From NCBI GenBank assembly GCA_016756695.1, contig CP066701.1, positions 1-64,000 on the forward strand: DNA of 64,000 bases, given 5' to 3'. This stretch comes from Heyndrickxia sporothermodurans. Lineage in GTDB: Bacteria; Bacillota; Bacilli; Bacillales; Bacillaceae_C. Positions within the stretch are counted from its first letter, which is position 1; the number at the start of each line of letters is the position of its first letter. Shown in pieces: positions 44,177 to 53,066 of this stretch. The notes below the pieces were generated by a model. That model was not told where the DNA came from. It did not search any database and was given only the letters and a program-made list of their open reading frames with translations. The position numbers and the translations under genes are program-made.

Positions 44177-46348
44177 TTATTTAAACGCAAACATCACTTT
44201 TCCATCTTTCAATTCAAGAAAAGCTTCAAATTTATCTGTACTATCTTTCTTTTTGAAGCCTTTAATCTTACTAGTTTTACCTTTCTCACACAATTGCTTA
44301 ATTTGAGTTTTTGTAAGGCTTTTGTCGTTTTTCTTTTTTGGAAAAGTTTGTTTACAGCCATTTTTATATTCTGTGCAACCATAAAACTCTTTCTTCTCAA
44401 TGATATGACCTTTTTTACACGTTGGACATAAAGCAATATTATCTATCGATTGCATAGCTTGAATTTGCGAATCTATTTTTAAAAATTCAATACTTTGCTT
44501 TGTATTTTCTACTATTGATTTCGTGAAGTTTATCGTATTTAGAATAAAGGTTTTTTTATCCCCTTCACCTTTACCTATTTTTTTAAGGTAGGATTCCCAT
44601 TTTGCAGTTAATTCAGGTTTTGCTAAAAGAGTACCTTCTACTGCTTGACATAGGATTTCACCCTTTTTGGTAACAAAAACTTTATTCTTTTTAACTTCGA
44701 TATATTTTTGTTTTTTTAATCCTTCAATGATATTAGATCTAGTAGCTTCTGTACCAAGACCTTCCACTTCATTCAAAATTGCCTTTGATTCTTCATCTAT
44801 CTCTTTTATTTTTTTCCCACAATCTCGCATAAGAGGAATTAAATCGCCCTCTGTATACTGTTTAGGCTTTGTTGTTTTACCTTCTTTTATTTGAAGCATT
44901 GATTCAACCTTCATACCACTTGATACATCAGGCAGCAGTGATTCCTTTAGTTCCTCGTTGTCCTCGTCTTTTGGATCATCCAAAAACATTTCTTTCCACC
45001 CTTTTGATTTTTCAATTTTCCCTTTAGTCTCAAAAGGTAATTCATTGACAGTAGTAACAATTGTAGTTTCTTCATATACATAAGGAGCATGAAACATTCC
45101 TAATGCACTCTTTAAGATCTCAAAATAGATGTTTTTTTGCTCTATTGTTAATGAATTAATCACTGTATCGGAAGGAATTTTTTTTGTAGGTACAATAGCA
45201 TAATGTTCTTGTACTTTTTTACTATTAACATATCTCTTATTCGGTTCTAGTGAATGTGGTTCAAACACTTGATTAGCCAATTTTTGATAGTTAGATAAAT
45301 TATCTTTTAAATAGGCGAATTCACTATCCGTAATATAAGGTGTATCAGTTCTCGGATAAGTTACTAATTTCAAAGGATTATCATACAAACTTTGCACTAT
45401 CTTTAACACTTGATTTGGACTATACCTAAATTTTTTATTTGCTAAAACTTGTAAAGAAGATAAGGAAAATAATTGCGGTGAAGGTGTCTTTTTGACTTCC
45501 TTTTTAACATCTTTTATTTCTCCAATGCTTTTACCAGTAGAAGAAATACCACTTTTTCGAAGTAAATCTTGAACTTCATTTTTTGAATCGTATTTTCCTT
45601 TATATCTTCCTTTGTATGTACCACTGTTAGTACTAAATAGTGATTCAAGTTCAAAAAAAGGTTTAGGCTTAAAATTTTCAATTTCTTTTTGACGATCATA
45701 AATTAGTTTCAAGGTGGGTGTTTGGACCCTTCCGACAGAAAACGACACATTTCGACCACCTTCGCCTTTTACGCCTTTTTTGAATAGGAGCAACGAATAT
45801 AGCCTTGAAGTATTCAACCCTACTAACCAATCGCTTATTTGCCTTGCTTGGGCTTCTTCTGAATAATGAATATAATCTTTTCCATCCTTTAAATTTTTAA
45901 ACCCTTTGATTATTTCATCATCCTCTAAACTATTAATCCATAATCTTTTTGTAGGTTTATGGCTTGCTCCTGCCTGATTTATTATTAATCTAGCTATACT
46001 TTCCCCTTCTCGATCACAATCAGTACCAATAATTATTTCATTACATTCATCTAATAATTTTTTCACAATATTAAATTGTTTAATCTTGTCACTAGATACC
46101 TTAAACTTAAATTTAGTTGGAATAATAGGAAGATTATCTAGTGACCAATTCTTTAAAGATTCTTCATAATCATGTGGTTCAAATAGAGTAATTAAATGAC
46201 CAATAGCATATGTTAATTTAGCACCATCAGGAAATATCGAAGATTTAGGTATTTCAAAATACCCATCGTGTTTTTTTGAACCATTTAAAGCTGTAAAGTA
46301 TGCTTGGGCTTGACTTGGTTTCTCTGCAATGATTAACACACTTCCCAT
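44177..46348 (-). CDS. topB: DNA topoisomerase III, plasmid type, 723 residues
   Basis: Toprim motifs IIAEKPSQA at the N terminus and GTDCDREGESIA near residue 110; active-site tyrosine in VTYPRTDTPYITD at about 330; C-terminal zinc motif (LCPTCKKGH...GC...C). Full length for bacterial TopB. TopB genes are common in conjugative plasmids of Gram-positive bacteria next to the coupling protein, and resolve single-stranded or catenated DNA. 5 bases upstream is the coupling protein gene. Confidence 0.93.
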   Translation of the reverse strand: MGSVLIIAEKPSQAQAYFTALNGSKKHDGYFEIPKSSIFPDGAKLTYAIGHLITLFEPHDYEESLKNWSLDNLPIIPTKFKFKVSSDKIKQFNIVKKLLDECNEIIIGTDCDREGESIARLIINQAGASHKPTKRLWINSLEDDEIIKGFKNLKDGKDYIHYSEEAQARQISDWLVGLNTSRLYSLLLFKKGVKGEGGRNVSFSVGRVQTPTLKLIYDRQKEIENFKPKPFFELESLFSTNSGTYKGRYKGKYDSKNEVQDLLRKSGISSTGKSIGEIKDVKKEVKKTPSPQLFSLSSLQVLANKKFRYSPNQVLKIVQSLYDNPLKLVTYPRTDTPYITDSEFAYLKDNLSNYQKLANQVFEPHSLEPNKRYVNSKKVQEHYAIVPTKKIPSDTVINSLTIEQKNIYFEILKSALGMFHAPYVYEETTIVTTVNELPFETKGKIEKSKGWKEMFLDDPKDEDNEELKESLLPDVSSGMKVESMLQIKEGKTTKPKQYTEGDLIPLMRDCGKKIKEIDEESKAILNEVEGLGTEATRSNIIEGLKKQKYIEVKKNKVFVTKKGEILCQAVEGTLLAKPELTAKWESYLKKIGKGEGDKKTFILNTINFTKSIVENTKQSIEFLKIDSQIQAMQSIDNIALCPTCKKGHIIEKKEFYGCTEYKNGCKQTFPKKKNDKSLTKTQIKQLCEKGKTSKIKGFKKKDSTDKFEAFLELKDGKVMFAFK

Positions 46349-46353
46349 TTATT

Positions 46354-48639
46354 TCACTCTCCCATTAAAATAGCTTCATCTTCATTTATTTCTTTTTTAG
46401 CATCGTTCATATCCACAAAGTCTACAAATGCATTAAAAGTTTGATCTTCATTTTTAATTGCATCGGTGTATGTATTTAGTGAAGCAAAGGAATCATTATA
46501 ATCATTAATTGTCTCTTCTGTTAAGTGCGAAGATTTAGAAACTATATTCATTATTTCCTTTTCTGCATCGATTTCTCCAAAATCCTCATAAAAGCTATCG
46601 AATTGAATTTCCAGCACTTCTTCTTTCTCTATGCTATCGTTTTTTTTCACTTGTTCATCATGTTGATTTTCAGCAAAGTTTTTCATTAAAAATTCTTGAG
46701 CCATTAAATCAAATTTATCATTATGTCTAATTTCTTCAATTTCTTGTTTAGATTCACTTGGTTTTACTTTCGTTATGATAATATCCTCTTTTGGTTCCTG
46801 TTCAATTTTTTCAATCGATACTGATGTCGATGAACTATCAACTATTTTCGGAGTAGTAGTTCCTTCATCTTTTTTAAAATTATCGTAGATAGGTGTAATT
46901 TCTTTGTCCAAAAATCGCAAGTATTTTTCCCTATAATTCAAATAATTAGGTTTTCTATCCTTCCCAAAAAGAAAATCACCATATATCACATATTGCCATG
47001 CCTTTTCTAGTTTCAAAGGATAATAGCCTGATACAAATAAATAACAAGTGTTTTTATCTACTGTCATTAATTCCCCTTCTGTAATAAGAGGTCTTTTCAC
47101 ATATTGTTCTTGGGTAGATTTCGAATTATTACCATTCGTGAATATTCCACCACTTTGACTATTTGAAGTTGTTTTCATTCTTGCTGTAGTATCTCCTGCT
47201 AAACCTGAAAAGTATTTTGCAGTTTCTACATCACCAGTTCTCAAGAACAACTTTGTATCATGATTATTAATAATGGTTCTTCCTATCTCTTTGCCGTATT
47301 TATTTTCAAGTTGTGCCAAATCTTGTACGATTGTAATCATTTCCATTCCCAATCCACGACAAGTTGAAAGAGTACCTTCATAATCATTAATTTTTCCTAA
47401 GTTAGCAAATTCATCTAACAAAAACATTGTTTTAATAGGAAGTACTCCATAGTTTTTATCTGCTATGTCATATAAAACACTAATTAATTGGTCAAAAAAC
47501 GTAGCTGTTAGGGCTTCTACAGGATTAGACTTCATGGGTATTTTTACATACAAAATACTTTTTCTTTCTTGGAAGTCATGAAAGTTGAAATCACTACTTG
47601 CAGTCATGCTCTCTACATCTTTCAAAGAAAATATTGCAGTTTGTTGTGCAAATGATGACAAAATACTAGTTCTAGTTTTTCCATCGGACACACTCGCATC
47701 TTTTAAATAAGCATATGCAGGATGATCTCTTCCAATATCCTCACATAGTTCTCTTAAATAATTTTCATCCTCCGAAATTCTATAAAACTCACCTTTTACA
47801 TGAACCGGTATATTTGCATTATCATAAACGGACTTACAATATATAATTAATCCTGTTAATAAATCCCTTGCAGTAGTGAAAAAGAAATCTTCTTTGCCAT
47901 CTTTTGAAGAGTTTTTTGCAATTGCTTCCGCAATTTTCTTTGCATCAATATCTTTTATTATATAATCAAGTGGATTATATTTAGCCTGGTCTAAGTTCAA
48001 GAAATCTATTTGAAAAACTTCAAAACCTTGATCCCTCTTAATTTGATGGGTGGCATGATAAAGTTCCCCTTTAGGATCAGTGATAATCATTGTTTTTTTT
48101 GTATTATTAATAATGTTGTTGAATACAAAACTCTGTCCTTTACCCGAACCTGACGCACCAATTAAAAATACGTTACTATTATCTACCGTGGTGTTTTCTG
48201 GAAGTATTAATAATTCATTTTTATTAGGTGTTTTTCCTAATACTATTCCATCCTCTACTTTCAATGTTTTAAAGGGTTTATTTTCACCGAATTGATTGTT
48301 GCTAGAAATAGCTTTCCCTTTCTTCAATTCTTCTACTTCACCCCACCTTGATGTACCATGAACTCCATGATCACTAGCGTTTTGAAAACCTTTTTTTTCA
48401 CCCACTTTCGAAAGTACGAAACCAAAGAATACTACAGACAACACCCCTAGTACCATTTGCATTTCAAAATCCGTTGTCAAAACCCAATCAAAGGTACGGT
48501 CAAAATCTAATATGTTTTCTTGAAAATTGGTATGGTCATTAATCGCAAACAATGCTGCTGCTAATGCATAAGCGACAACCAATGTCATAAAAAACGCAGC
48601 AACAACCTTTTTCCAGTACCCCTTTTCTTTTTTCTTCAT
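46354..48639 (-). CDS. virD4: VirD4/TraG-type coupling protein, 761 residues
   Basis: Two N-terminal membrane helices (AFFMTLVVAYALAAALFAI; MVLGVLSVVFFGFVLS), Walker A FLIGASGSGKGQSFVF at about residue 155-170, the TMIITDPKGELYHATH segment, and Walker B TMFLLDEFANLGKI at about 405. Acidic C-terminal tail of about 150 residues. This is the T4SS coupling ATPase that brings the relaxase-DNA complex to the channel. Follows the relaxase gene after 14 bases. Confidence 0.92.
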   Translation of the reverse strand: MKKKEKGYWKKVVAAFFMTLVVAYALAAALFAINDHTNFQENILDFDRTFDWVLTTDFEMQMVLGVLSVVFFGFVLSKVGEKKGFQNASDHGVHGTSRWGEVEELKKGKAISSNNQFGENKPFKTLKVEDGIVLGKTPNKNELLILPENTTVDNSNVFLIGASGSGKGQSFVFNNIINNTKKTMIITDPKGELYHATHQIKRDQGFEVFQIDFLNLDQAKYNPLDYIIKDIDAKKIAEAIAKNSSKDGKEDFFFTTARDLLTGLIIYCKSVYDNANIPVHVKGEFYRISEDENYLRELCEDIGRDHPAYAYLKDASVSDGKTRTSILSSFAQQTAIFSLKDVESMTASSDFNFHDFQERKSILYVKIPMKSNPVEALTATFFDQLISVLYDIADKNYGVLPIKTMFLLDEFANLGKINDYEGTLSTCRGLGMEMITIVQDLAQLENKYGKEIGRTIINNHDTKLFLRTGDVETAKYFSGLAGDTTARMKTTSNSQSGGIFTNGNNSKSTQEQYVKRPLITEGELMTVDKNTCYLFVSGYYPLKLEKAWQYVIYGDFLFGKDRKPNYLNYREKYLRFLDKEITPIYDNFKKDEGTTTPKIVDSSSTSVSIEKIEQEPKEDIIITKVKPSESKQEIEEIRHNDKFDLMAQEFLMKNFAENQHDEQVKKNDSIEKEEVLEIQFDSFYEDFGEIDAEKEIMNIVSKSSHLTEETINDYNDSFASLNTYTDAIKNEDQTFNAFVDFVDMNDAKKEINEDEAILMGE

Positions 48640-48653
48640 TATTTTTAACTCCT

Positions 48654-50699
48654 CTACATTTCTCTTTCTATATCCCTATCTCTATAAAGCATTTTAGGCT
48701 TTTTCTTCTTTCTTCTTTTAGCTTCTAAATCATAATCATTTCTTTCTTGCTGCTTAACTGCATTCATTAGTGAGTTAAACATCATTTCTGAATTGCTGCT
48801 AGTTGAGTTATTCGTGAAGGAATTTTCTTGATGATTAGTTTTTGGAATTTCATTTTTATCTTTTTTAATATATCTTTCTTTAACTGTCTCAAGATCCTTA
48901 GATAACTTTCCACTTTGCTCATTATTAAGATGCAATTGTAAAACTTTCGATTGAATTTCAGAAGGTATTTCTTTAATTGTATCTATGGATATTTCAGGGT
49001 AACGTTGCTTTAATTGTTCAATTAACACATCTTTTAATGTTTCTTTCCGTTCCTCTTTGGTTGTGATTTGTTCTCTCGCATCTGTATATTTAATCGATGA
49101 ATCATAAGTCTTTTTGGCATCAAAATTCTTATAACTATCTCTGTATTCAACCTTTCGTTTTTCTTTGGTTCTCTCTAATATTTTTAAACTATTATTAACA
49201 TCTTTCCATTCCTCTAAAACCTTAGAAAGTTTCACATTAGGAGTACTTAATTTGTGTAAATCATTTTCAAATTCATTTATCACATCACGCTTATATCCTT
49301 CTTGTTTAAATAAATCAACATACTTTGATTTCACTTCTACAACAGAATCATTATTCTCAAATTTATCTGCATATTGAGGATATAAGAAGTTAAATTCCTC
49401 TATAGCAAATTGTTTTTGAATTTTAACTACACGTAAAGAATGTTTATATAACTCATTAAACATATTAATTGCTTTTACATTCTCTTCACGTTTAGCTTTA
49501 AATGAATCAACCTTTTCTTTAAATTCCTCTTTGAATCTACTTGGAATAATTCCATAAAGTAGAGTTTTATTCGGTTTTGATTTATATACCTCTTGTGCTT
49601 TAACAAGTACTTTCTCTTCTGCAAATAAAATTCCTTTTTGATATTCTAATTTTCTTTTCCAATTATCTAATTTAGAAATATTACTTTTAGCAGAATTGAA
49701 ATCAACAAAACCACTTATTCGTTTTGCTACAACTTTTAAAGACTTCCAATCATCAGTGCTCAAATTAGCCGATTTTCTAATACTTCTTAACCCATTGATT
49801 AAATCATCATTTCTAACTTCACGATATTCAGAAAGAGAAACAATCTTTTTAGATAGCAATTCTTTTTCTTTAGCAATCCTTTGAAGTTCATTGTTGGCTT
49901 TGTCGATCTCTTTGTTTCCCTTTGCATAAAAGGTTACTGGTTCATAGTCTATTCCTTTTTGAACTGCTCTTTCTTTTTCTCTCTTTTCAATCGCATATTC
50001 CTCTAAAGTTAATCGTTGCTTTGGTAATTTATCGATTCCTTGATTTTCATAACTTTCATGAGATACAGTTTCGGAAATACCATTTAATTTATAAAACTCA
50101 TTTACTTTATCAGCGAAATTTTTTCTCCACTCAATTAATGATTCTTTTTTATCCCAATCTGTTAATGCAATAGTTTTATATTTTTTCTCCCCCTTATCGT
50201 TTAAAACATGATTTCCTTTTTCATCAAATATGTATTCTTTTTTCTTTTTATTTCCCCAAGATCCATCTTCGTTGAAAGGTCTTGTTGTCAACATAATATG
50301 TGCATGTGGATTATGATTTACATCCCTGTGAATAGACACATCGGCAACCATTCCCTTAGAAACAAAATTGTCTTTGACATACTCTAATAACATTTGAGAT
50401 TGATTTTCTTTGTCTAATTCAACTGGTAATGCAACAATAATCTCTTTAGCCAAACGACTATTATAATTCCTTTCTACAGACTCTACTTCATTCCATAAAC
50501 GTTCACGATTATAAACCCATTCAGGAGCATGGGAAGGTGCAAGAATATGAGTTTCAGGCATAACAGTTCTTTCTTTATACGACTTTAATTCATTATCTCT
50601 TTCGGAAAATAATGATTCTCCACTTTTGTAAGAAGCACTTGCAACAGCAGATTGTTTAGCTTTATTAATATTTCTTACGGATAGATAGAATAAACTCAT
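48654..50699 (-). CDS. mobL: MobA/MobL-family relaxase, 681 residues
   Basis: The start at 50699 (MSLFYLSVRNINKAKQS) follows AAAGGAGGTGC. The N-terminal 220 residues are a MobA/MobL (MOBQ) relaxase with the three-histidine motif HRDVNHNPHAHIM at about residue 125. The rest is a long helical, charged region. The C terminus is YRDRDIEREM, similar to the tails of three neighbours. The upstream non-coding region has the repeats expected of oriT. Cuts and binds the transferred strand. Confidence 0.92.
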   Translation of the reverse strand: MSLFYLSVRNINKAKQSAVASASYKSGESLFSERDNELKSYKERTVMPETHILAPSHAPEWVYNRERLWNEVESVERNYNSRLAKEIIVALPVELDKENQSQMLLEYVKDNFVSKGMVADVSIHRDVNHNPHAHIMLTTRPFNEDGSWGNKKKKEYIFDEKGNHVLNDKGEKKYKTIALTDWDKKESLIEWRKNFADKVNEFYKLNGISETVSHESYENQGIDKLPKQRLTLEEYAIEKREKERAVQKGIDYEPVTFYAKGNKEIDKANNELQRIAKEKELLSKKIVSLSEYREVRNDDLINGLRSIRKSANLSTDDWKSLKVVAKRISGFVDFNSAKSNISKLDNWKRKLEYQKGILFAEEKVLVKAQEVYKSKPNKTLLYGIIPSRFKEEFKEKVDSFKAKREENVKAINMFNELYKHSLRVVKIQKQFAIEEFNFLYPQYADKFENNDSVVEVKSKYVDLFKQEGYKRDVINEFENDLHKLSTPNVKLSKVLEEWKDVNNSLKILERTKEKRKVEYRDSYKNFDAKKTYDSSIKYTDAREQITTKEERKETLKDVLIEQLKQRYPEISIDTIKEIPSEIQSKVLQLHLNNEQSGKLSKDLETVKERYIKKDKNEIPKTNHQENSFTNNSTSSNSEMMFNSLMNAVKQQERNDYDLEAKRRKKKKPKMLYRDRDIEREM

Positions 50700-50704
50700 G
50701 ATGC

Positions 50705-50830
50705 ACCTCCTTTCCCATTTTCCCCGAAGGGCTATTGTCGTAGACAACGTTTCACTGGCCTTCGGTTTACCGAAAGCCAGTACCCATTCAACACCTAACT
50801 TGTTAGGGTGTGTAAATGGGCACTCCTTTC
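50705..50830. other. Probable origin of transfer (oriT)
   Basis: Between the divergent relaxase and accessory genes lie three inverted repeats in about 90 bases: TTGTC / GACAA (50735-50747), CTGGC..CGGT / ACCG..GCCAG (50755-50780), and CCCATT..ACACCTAA paired with TTAGGGTGT..AATGGG (50783-50820). Position and repeats are as in oriT of MobA/MobL plasmids. The nick site cannot be assigned from the sequence alone. Confidence 0.6.
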
Positions 50831-50904
50831 AGTTCGTGAATCTATTATATCACTTGATTTTCATCTATTCAACTATTATAATGTCTATAAAAGGTGGTGT
50901 TTTA

Positions 50905-51180
50905 ATGATTAAAACTGAAAAAAAATTAGAATCTATAGAAGAACAAATTAAAAAATTAAAGGAAAAGCAAAAGAGATTAGAAAAGAAACAAAGGATGGAT
51001 ATAGGTAAGGCTTTATTAGATGAATGGGCTATTTCTGACATCGATATAGTATTAGAACTTATCACACATTTTAAACCTCAAGTGGATGAATACATAAAAG
51101 CAAAAAAAGAAAAATGTCTTAGCGAAAATAATAAAAGTATAGAAAACAATAATGTAACCTATGAAGAAAGCAATGGATAA
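50905..51180 (+). CDS. Mobilisation accessory protein, coiled coil, 91 residues
   Basis: The start at 50905 follows AAAGGTGGTG. N-terminal coiled coil with heptads (KLESIEEQIKKLKEKQKRLE) and a basic segment, then a helical domain. Divergent from the relaxase across oriT, overlapping the next gene by 20 bases. Likely a relaxosome accessory protein that binds oriT; inferred from place and shape. Confidence 0.6.
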   Translation: MIKTEKKLESIEEQIKKLKEKQKRLEKKQRMDIGKALLDEWAISDIDIVLELITHFKPQVDEYIKAKKEKCLSENNKSIENNNVTYEESNG

Positions 51181-51451
51181 CAAAAATAAAAACCATGAGA
51201 ATAATGAAATACAAAAAATTAAAAAACAGATCGAACGACTAGATCATCAAGCAACAGAAATAAGACGTTCTTTAAAGTCAAAAACAAAATATGAATATAG
51301 GAAACAAAGAACAAGACGTTTAGTAGAAACTGGTGCATTAGTAGAAAAATATTTTAAACTAGAAAATCTATCTATTTCTGAAAGAGAAGAATTGTTTAAA
51401 ATGTTTGCAACCTTTGTAAATGCAAATAAACCAAATCATCTAAAAAAATAA
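51161..51451 (+). CDS. DUF3847-like mobilisation accessory protein, 96 residues
   Basis: The pattern YRKQRTRRLVETGALVEKYF matches the DUF3847 family, which is found next to MobA/MobL relaxases on Gram-positive plasmids. N-terminal coiled coil, conserved arginine-rich middle. Its start overlaps the previous gene, suggesting coupled translation. Followed by a terminator at 51451. Confidence 0.65.
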   Translation: MKKAMDNKNKNHENNEIQKIKKQIERLDHQATEIRRSLKSKTKYEYRKQRTRRLVETGALVEKYFKLENLSISEREELFKMFATFVNANKPNHLKK

Positions 51452-51484
51452 ACTGGATCAACTTAAAAATCGATCCAGTTTTAT
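51451..51484. terminator. Bidirectional terminator between convergent genes
   Basis: Stem AACTGGATC (51451-51459) / GATCCAGTT (51472-51480) followed by TTAT on the plus strand and by TTATTTTTTT on the minus strand. Separates the plus-strand mob genes from the convergent gene ending at 51487. Confidence 0.75.
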
Positions 51485-51486
51485 AT

Positions 51487-52425
51487 TTATCTTTCAATTT
51501 CAATGTCAACTTTACTTTCGGTTTTTCTTTCAATGTTATTATCATTCAACACAATTTTACTATCTTCCCTTTTTTCTTCTTTAAACGAACCTTGAACCTC
51601 TTTTCCTTCACTTTCAAGAAGTTTTATATATTCAATATTTATTGAAGTTCTACTATGCAATCTACTAATATTCACACCACTATTTTCTAATTGTTTTAGC
51701 TTTTCGGAAGTTGGTATTTTATCAATGTCAATTTCTTCTGTTTTTATAACTTCTTTATGTTCTAATTTCCAGTCTACTTTATTATCATTTGTAACCCCTG
51801 AATCTACATATTCATTTTCAAAAGTTACACTATCTTTCTTAAGCGTTTTGTGATCTAACACATTATTTGTTTCTTCATTTTTTTTATTATGTATAACTTC
51901 ACTTTTGGAATCTACAATATATGTGTTTACTTCTTTTACTTTATTATCATCTTTACCCTTTTCTAATTTCTCTATATTATCAATATGATTGTTACTATTT
52001 AACTCTTTCGTATTATTGTTCCCTAAAGCCTTTACCTTTTCAGCAATAGTATTAAATTTATCTGTTTGTATTTTTTCTATTTTATCTAGCTTAGCATATT
52101 GTTCTTTTCCTTCTACCGTACTTACATCTACGTCTCTTTTCATTTCTTTTATTCCATCAACCACTTTAGCATTAACATCTTTCAACTTTTCAAAAGTCGG
52201 ATTGATTTTTTCAGCAGCATATTGTTTCATTAATTTCTTGGCTAGTTCAGGGTCTTCCTTTAGCTTTTCTCCAACCATTTTAGCATTTTCACTTAACTTA
52301 TAGCCTTCTTTTGCATCATTGATAAAAGTTTCAAAATCCTTCTTCAGTGTTTTAAAAAACTTCTCAAACAGTTCCATCATTGCTTCTAAATACTCGTCTT
52401 TAATTTGATCAATTTGTTGTGACAT
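51487..52425 (-). CDS. Coiled-coil protein with EIER tail, 312 residues
   Basis: The start at 52425 (MSQQIDQIKDEYLEAMMELF) follows AAAGGAGAG. N-terminal 130 residues helical with a possible amphipathic helix (LFEKFFKTLKKDFETF), then a disordered polar region rich in N, K, D, then KLKQLENSGVNISRLH and the tail KVDIEIER. No signal peptide. Shares its tail pattern with 40589 and 42499. Own transcription unit, monocistronic. Confidence 0.55.
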   Translation of the reverse strand: MSQQIDQIKDEYLEAMMELFEKFFKTLKKDFETFINDAKEGYKLSENAKMVGEKLKEDPELAKKLMKQYAAEKINPTFEKLKDVNAKVVDGIKEMKRDVDVSTVEGKEQYAKLDKIEKIQTDKFNTIAEKVKALGNNNTKELNSNNHIDNIEKLEKGKDDNKVKEVNTYIVDSKSEVIHNKKNEETNNVLDHKTLKKDSVTFENEYVDSGVTNDNKVDWKLEHKEVIKTEEIDIDKIPTSEKLKQLENSGVNISRLHSRTSINIEYIKLLESEGKEVQGSFKEEKREDSKIVLNDNNIERKTESKVDIEIER

Positions 52426-52526
52426 AAGTTCTCTCCTTTTTTGAAAATATTTGATATTATATAATATTATAACAACAAAAACATTGTAAAGTATATATAA
52501 ATACTTTATATGAAAGGATTTTATAC

Positions 52527-52868
52527 ATGTCATCAATTGATCTTATTATTTATGAAAAAACAAAAAATCATATGATTGATATTAAAAAGAAAAAAGATAT
52601 TAATTTATCCGTTCAAACAAAAGCTATTTTCTCCTTTTACAGAAATATGCAATTAGAAGAATTAATAATAATTATTTCAAATGAATTTAAATCTTTTGAT
52701 CAAGAAACAAACTTTTCTACACTCACAATTGCAGAAAAATTTATTAAAGAAGAACTATTTTATTTTAAATCCATTTATCCTGCGATAAATTCAAAAATAC
52801 CAAAATTAAAATACAAGCAAATGATTCTACTTTTGTTTAATGATTTCCATAAAAACATTATTATATAA
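52527..52868 (+). CDS. Hypothetical protein, 113 residues
   Basis: Not recognised. Begins MSSIDLIIYEKTKNHMIDIK, helical and very rich in K, I and N. GAAAGGATT precedes the ATG. Directly upstream of the partition locus, divergent from the EIER-tail gene. Confidence 0.45.
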   Translation: MSSIDLIIYEKTKNHMIDIKKKKDINLSVQTKAIFSFYRNMQLEELIIIISNEFKSFDQETNFSTLTIAEKFIKEELFYFKSIYPAINSKIPKLKYKQMILLLFNDFHKNIII

Positions 52869-52883
52869 TACGATCCTTTTGTC

Positions 52884-53030
52884 ATAACGGCAAAATACCG
52901 TTAAAATAACGGTATAAATAATAGATACAATATACATAACGGTAATATACCGTTAAAATAACGGTATAAAATTCTTTTTTGTTTGTTGACATACCGTTAA
53001 AATACCGTTAAAATAACGGTATAAATAAAA
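52884..53030 (+). promoter_or_regulatory. Iteron centromere and promoter of the parMR operon
   Basis: Three copies of the near-palindrome TACCGTTAAAATAACGGTA, at 52896, 52948 and 53003, spaced 52 and 55 bases, plus half sites. The last copy overlaps a promoter: TTGACA (52986-52991), 17 bases, TAAAAT (53009-53014). ParR-type proteins bind such repeats both as the centromere and to repress the promoter, so the operon is probably autoregulated. Confidence 0.8.
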
Positions 53031-53066
53031 AATTAATATTTAAATAAGCGAGAGGGGAATATAAAC

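Noticed and set aside
52884-53030. Possible CRISPR array
   Set aside because: Only three palindromic units with AT-rich spacing next to parM; iterons of a centromere explain them, and there are no cas genes.
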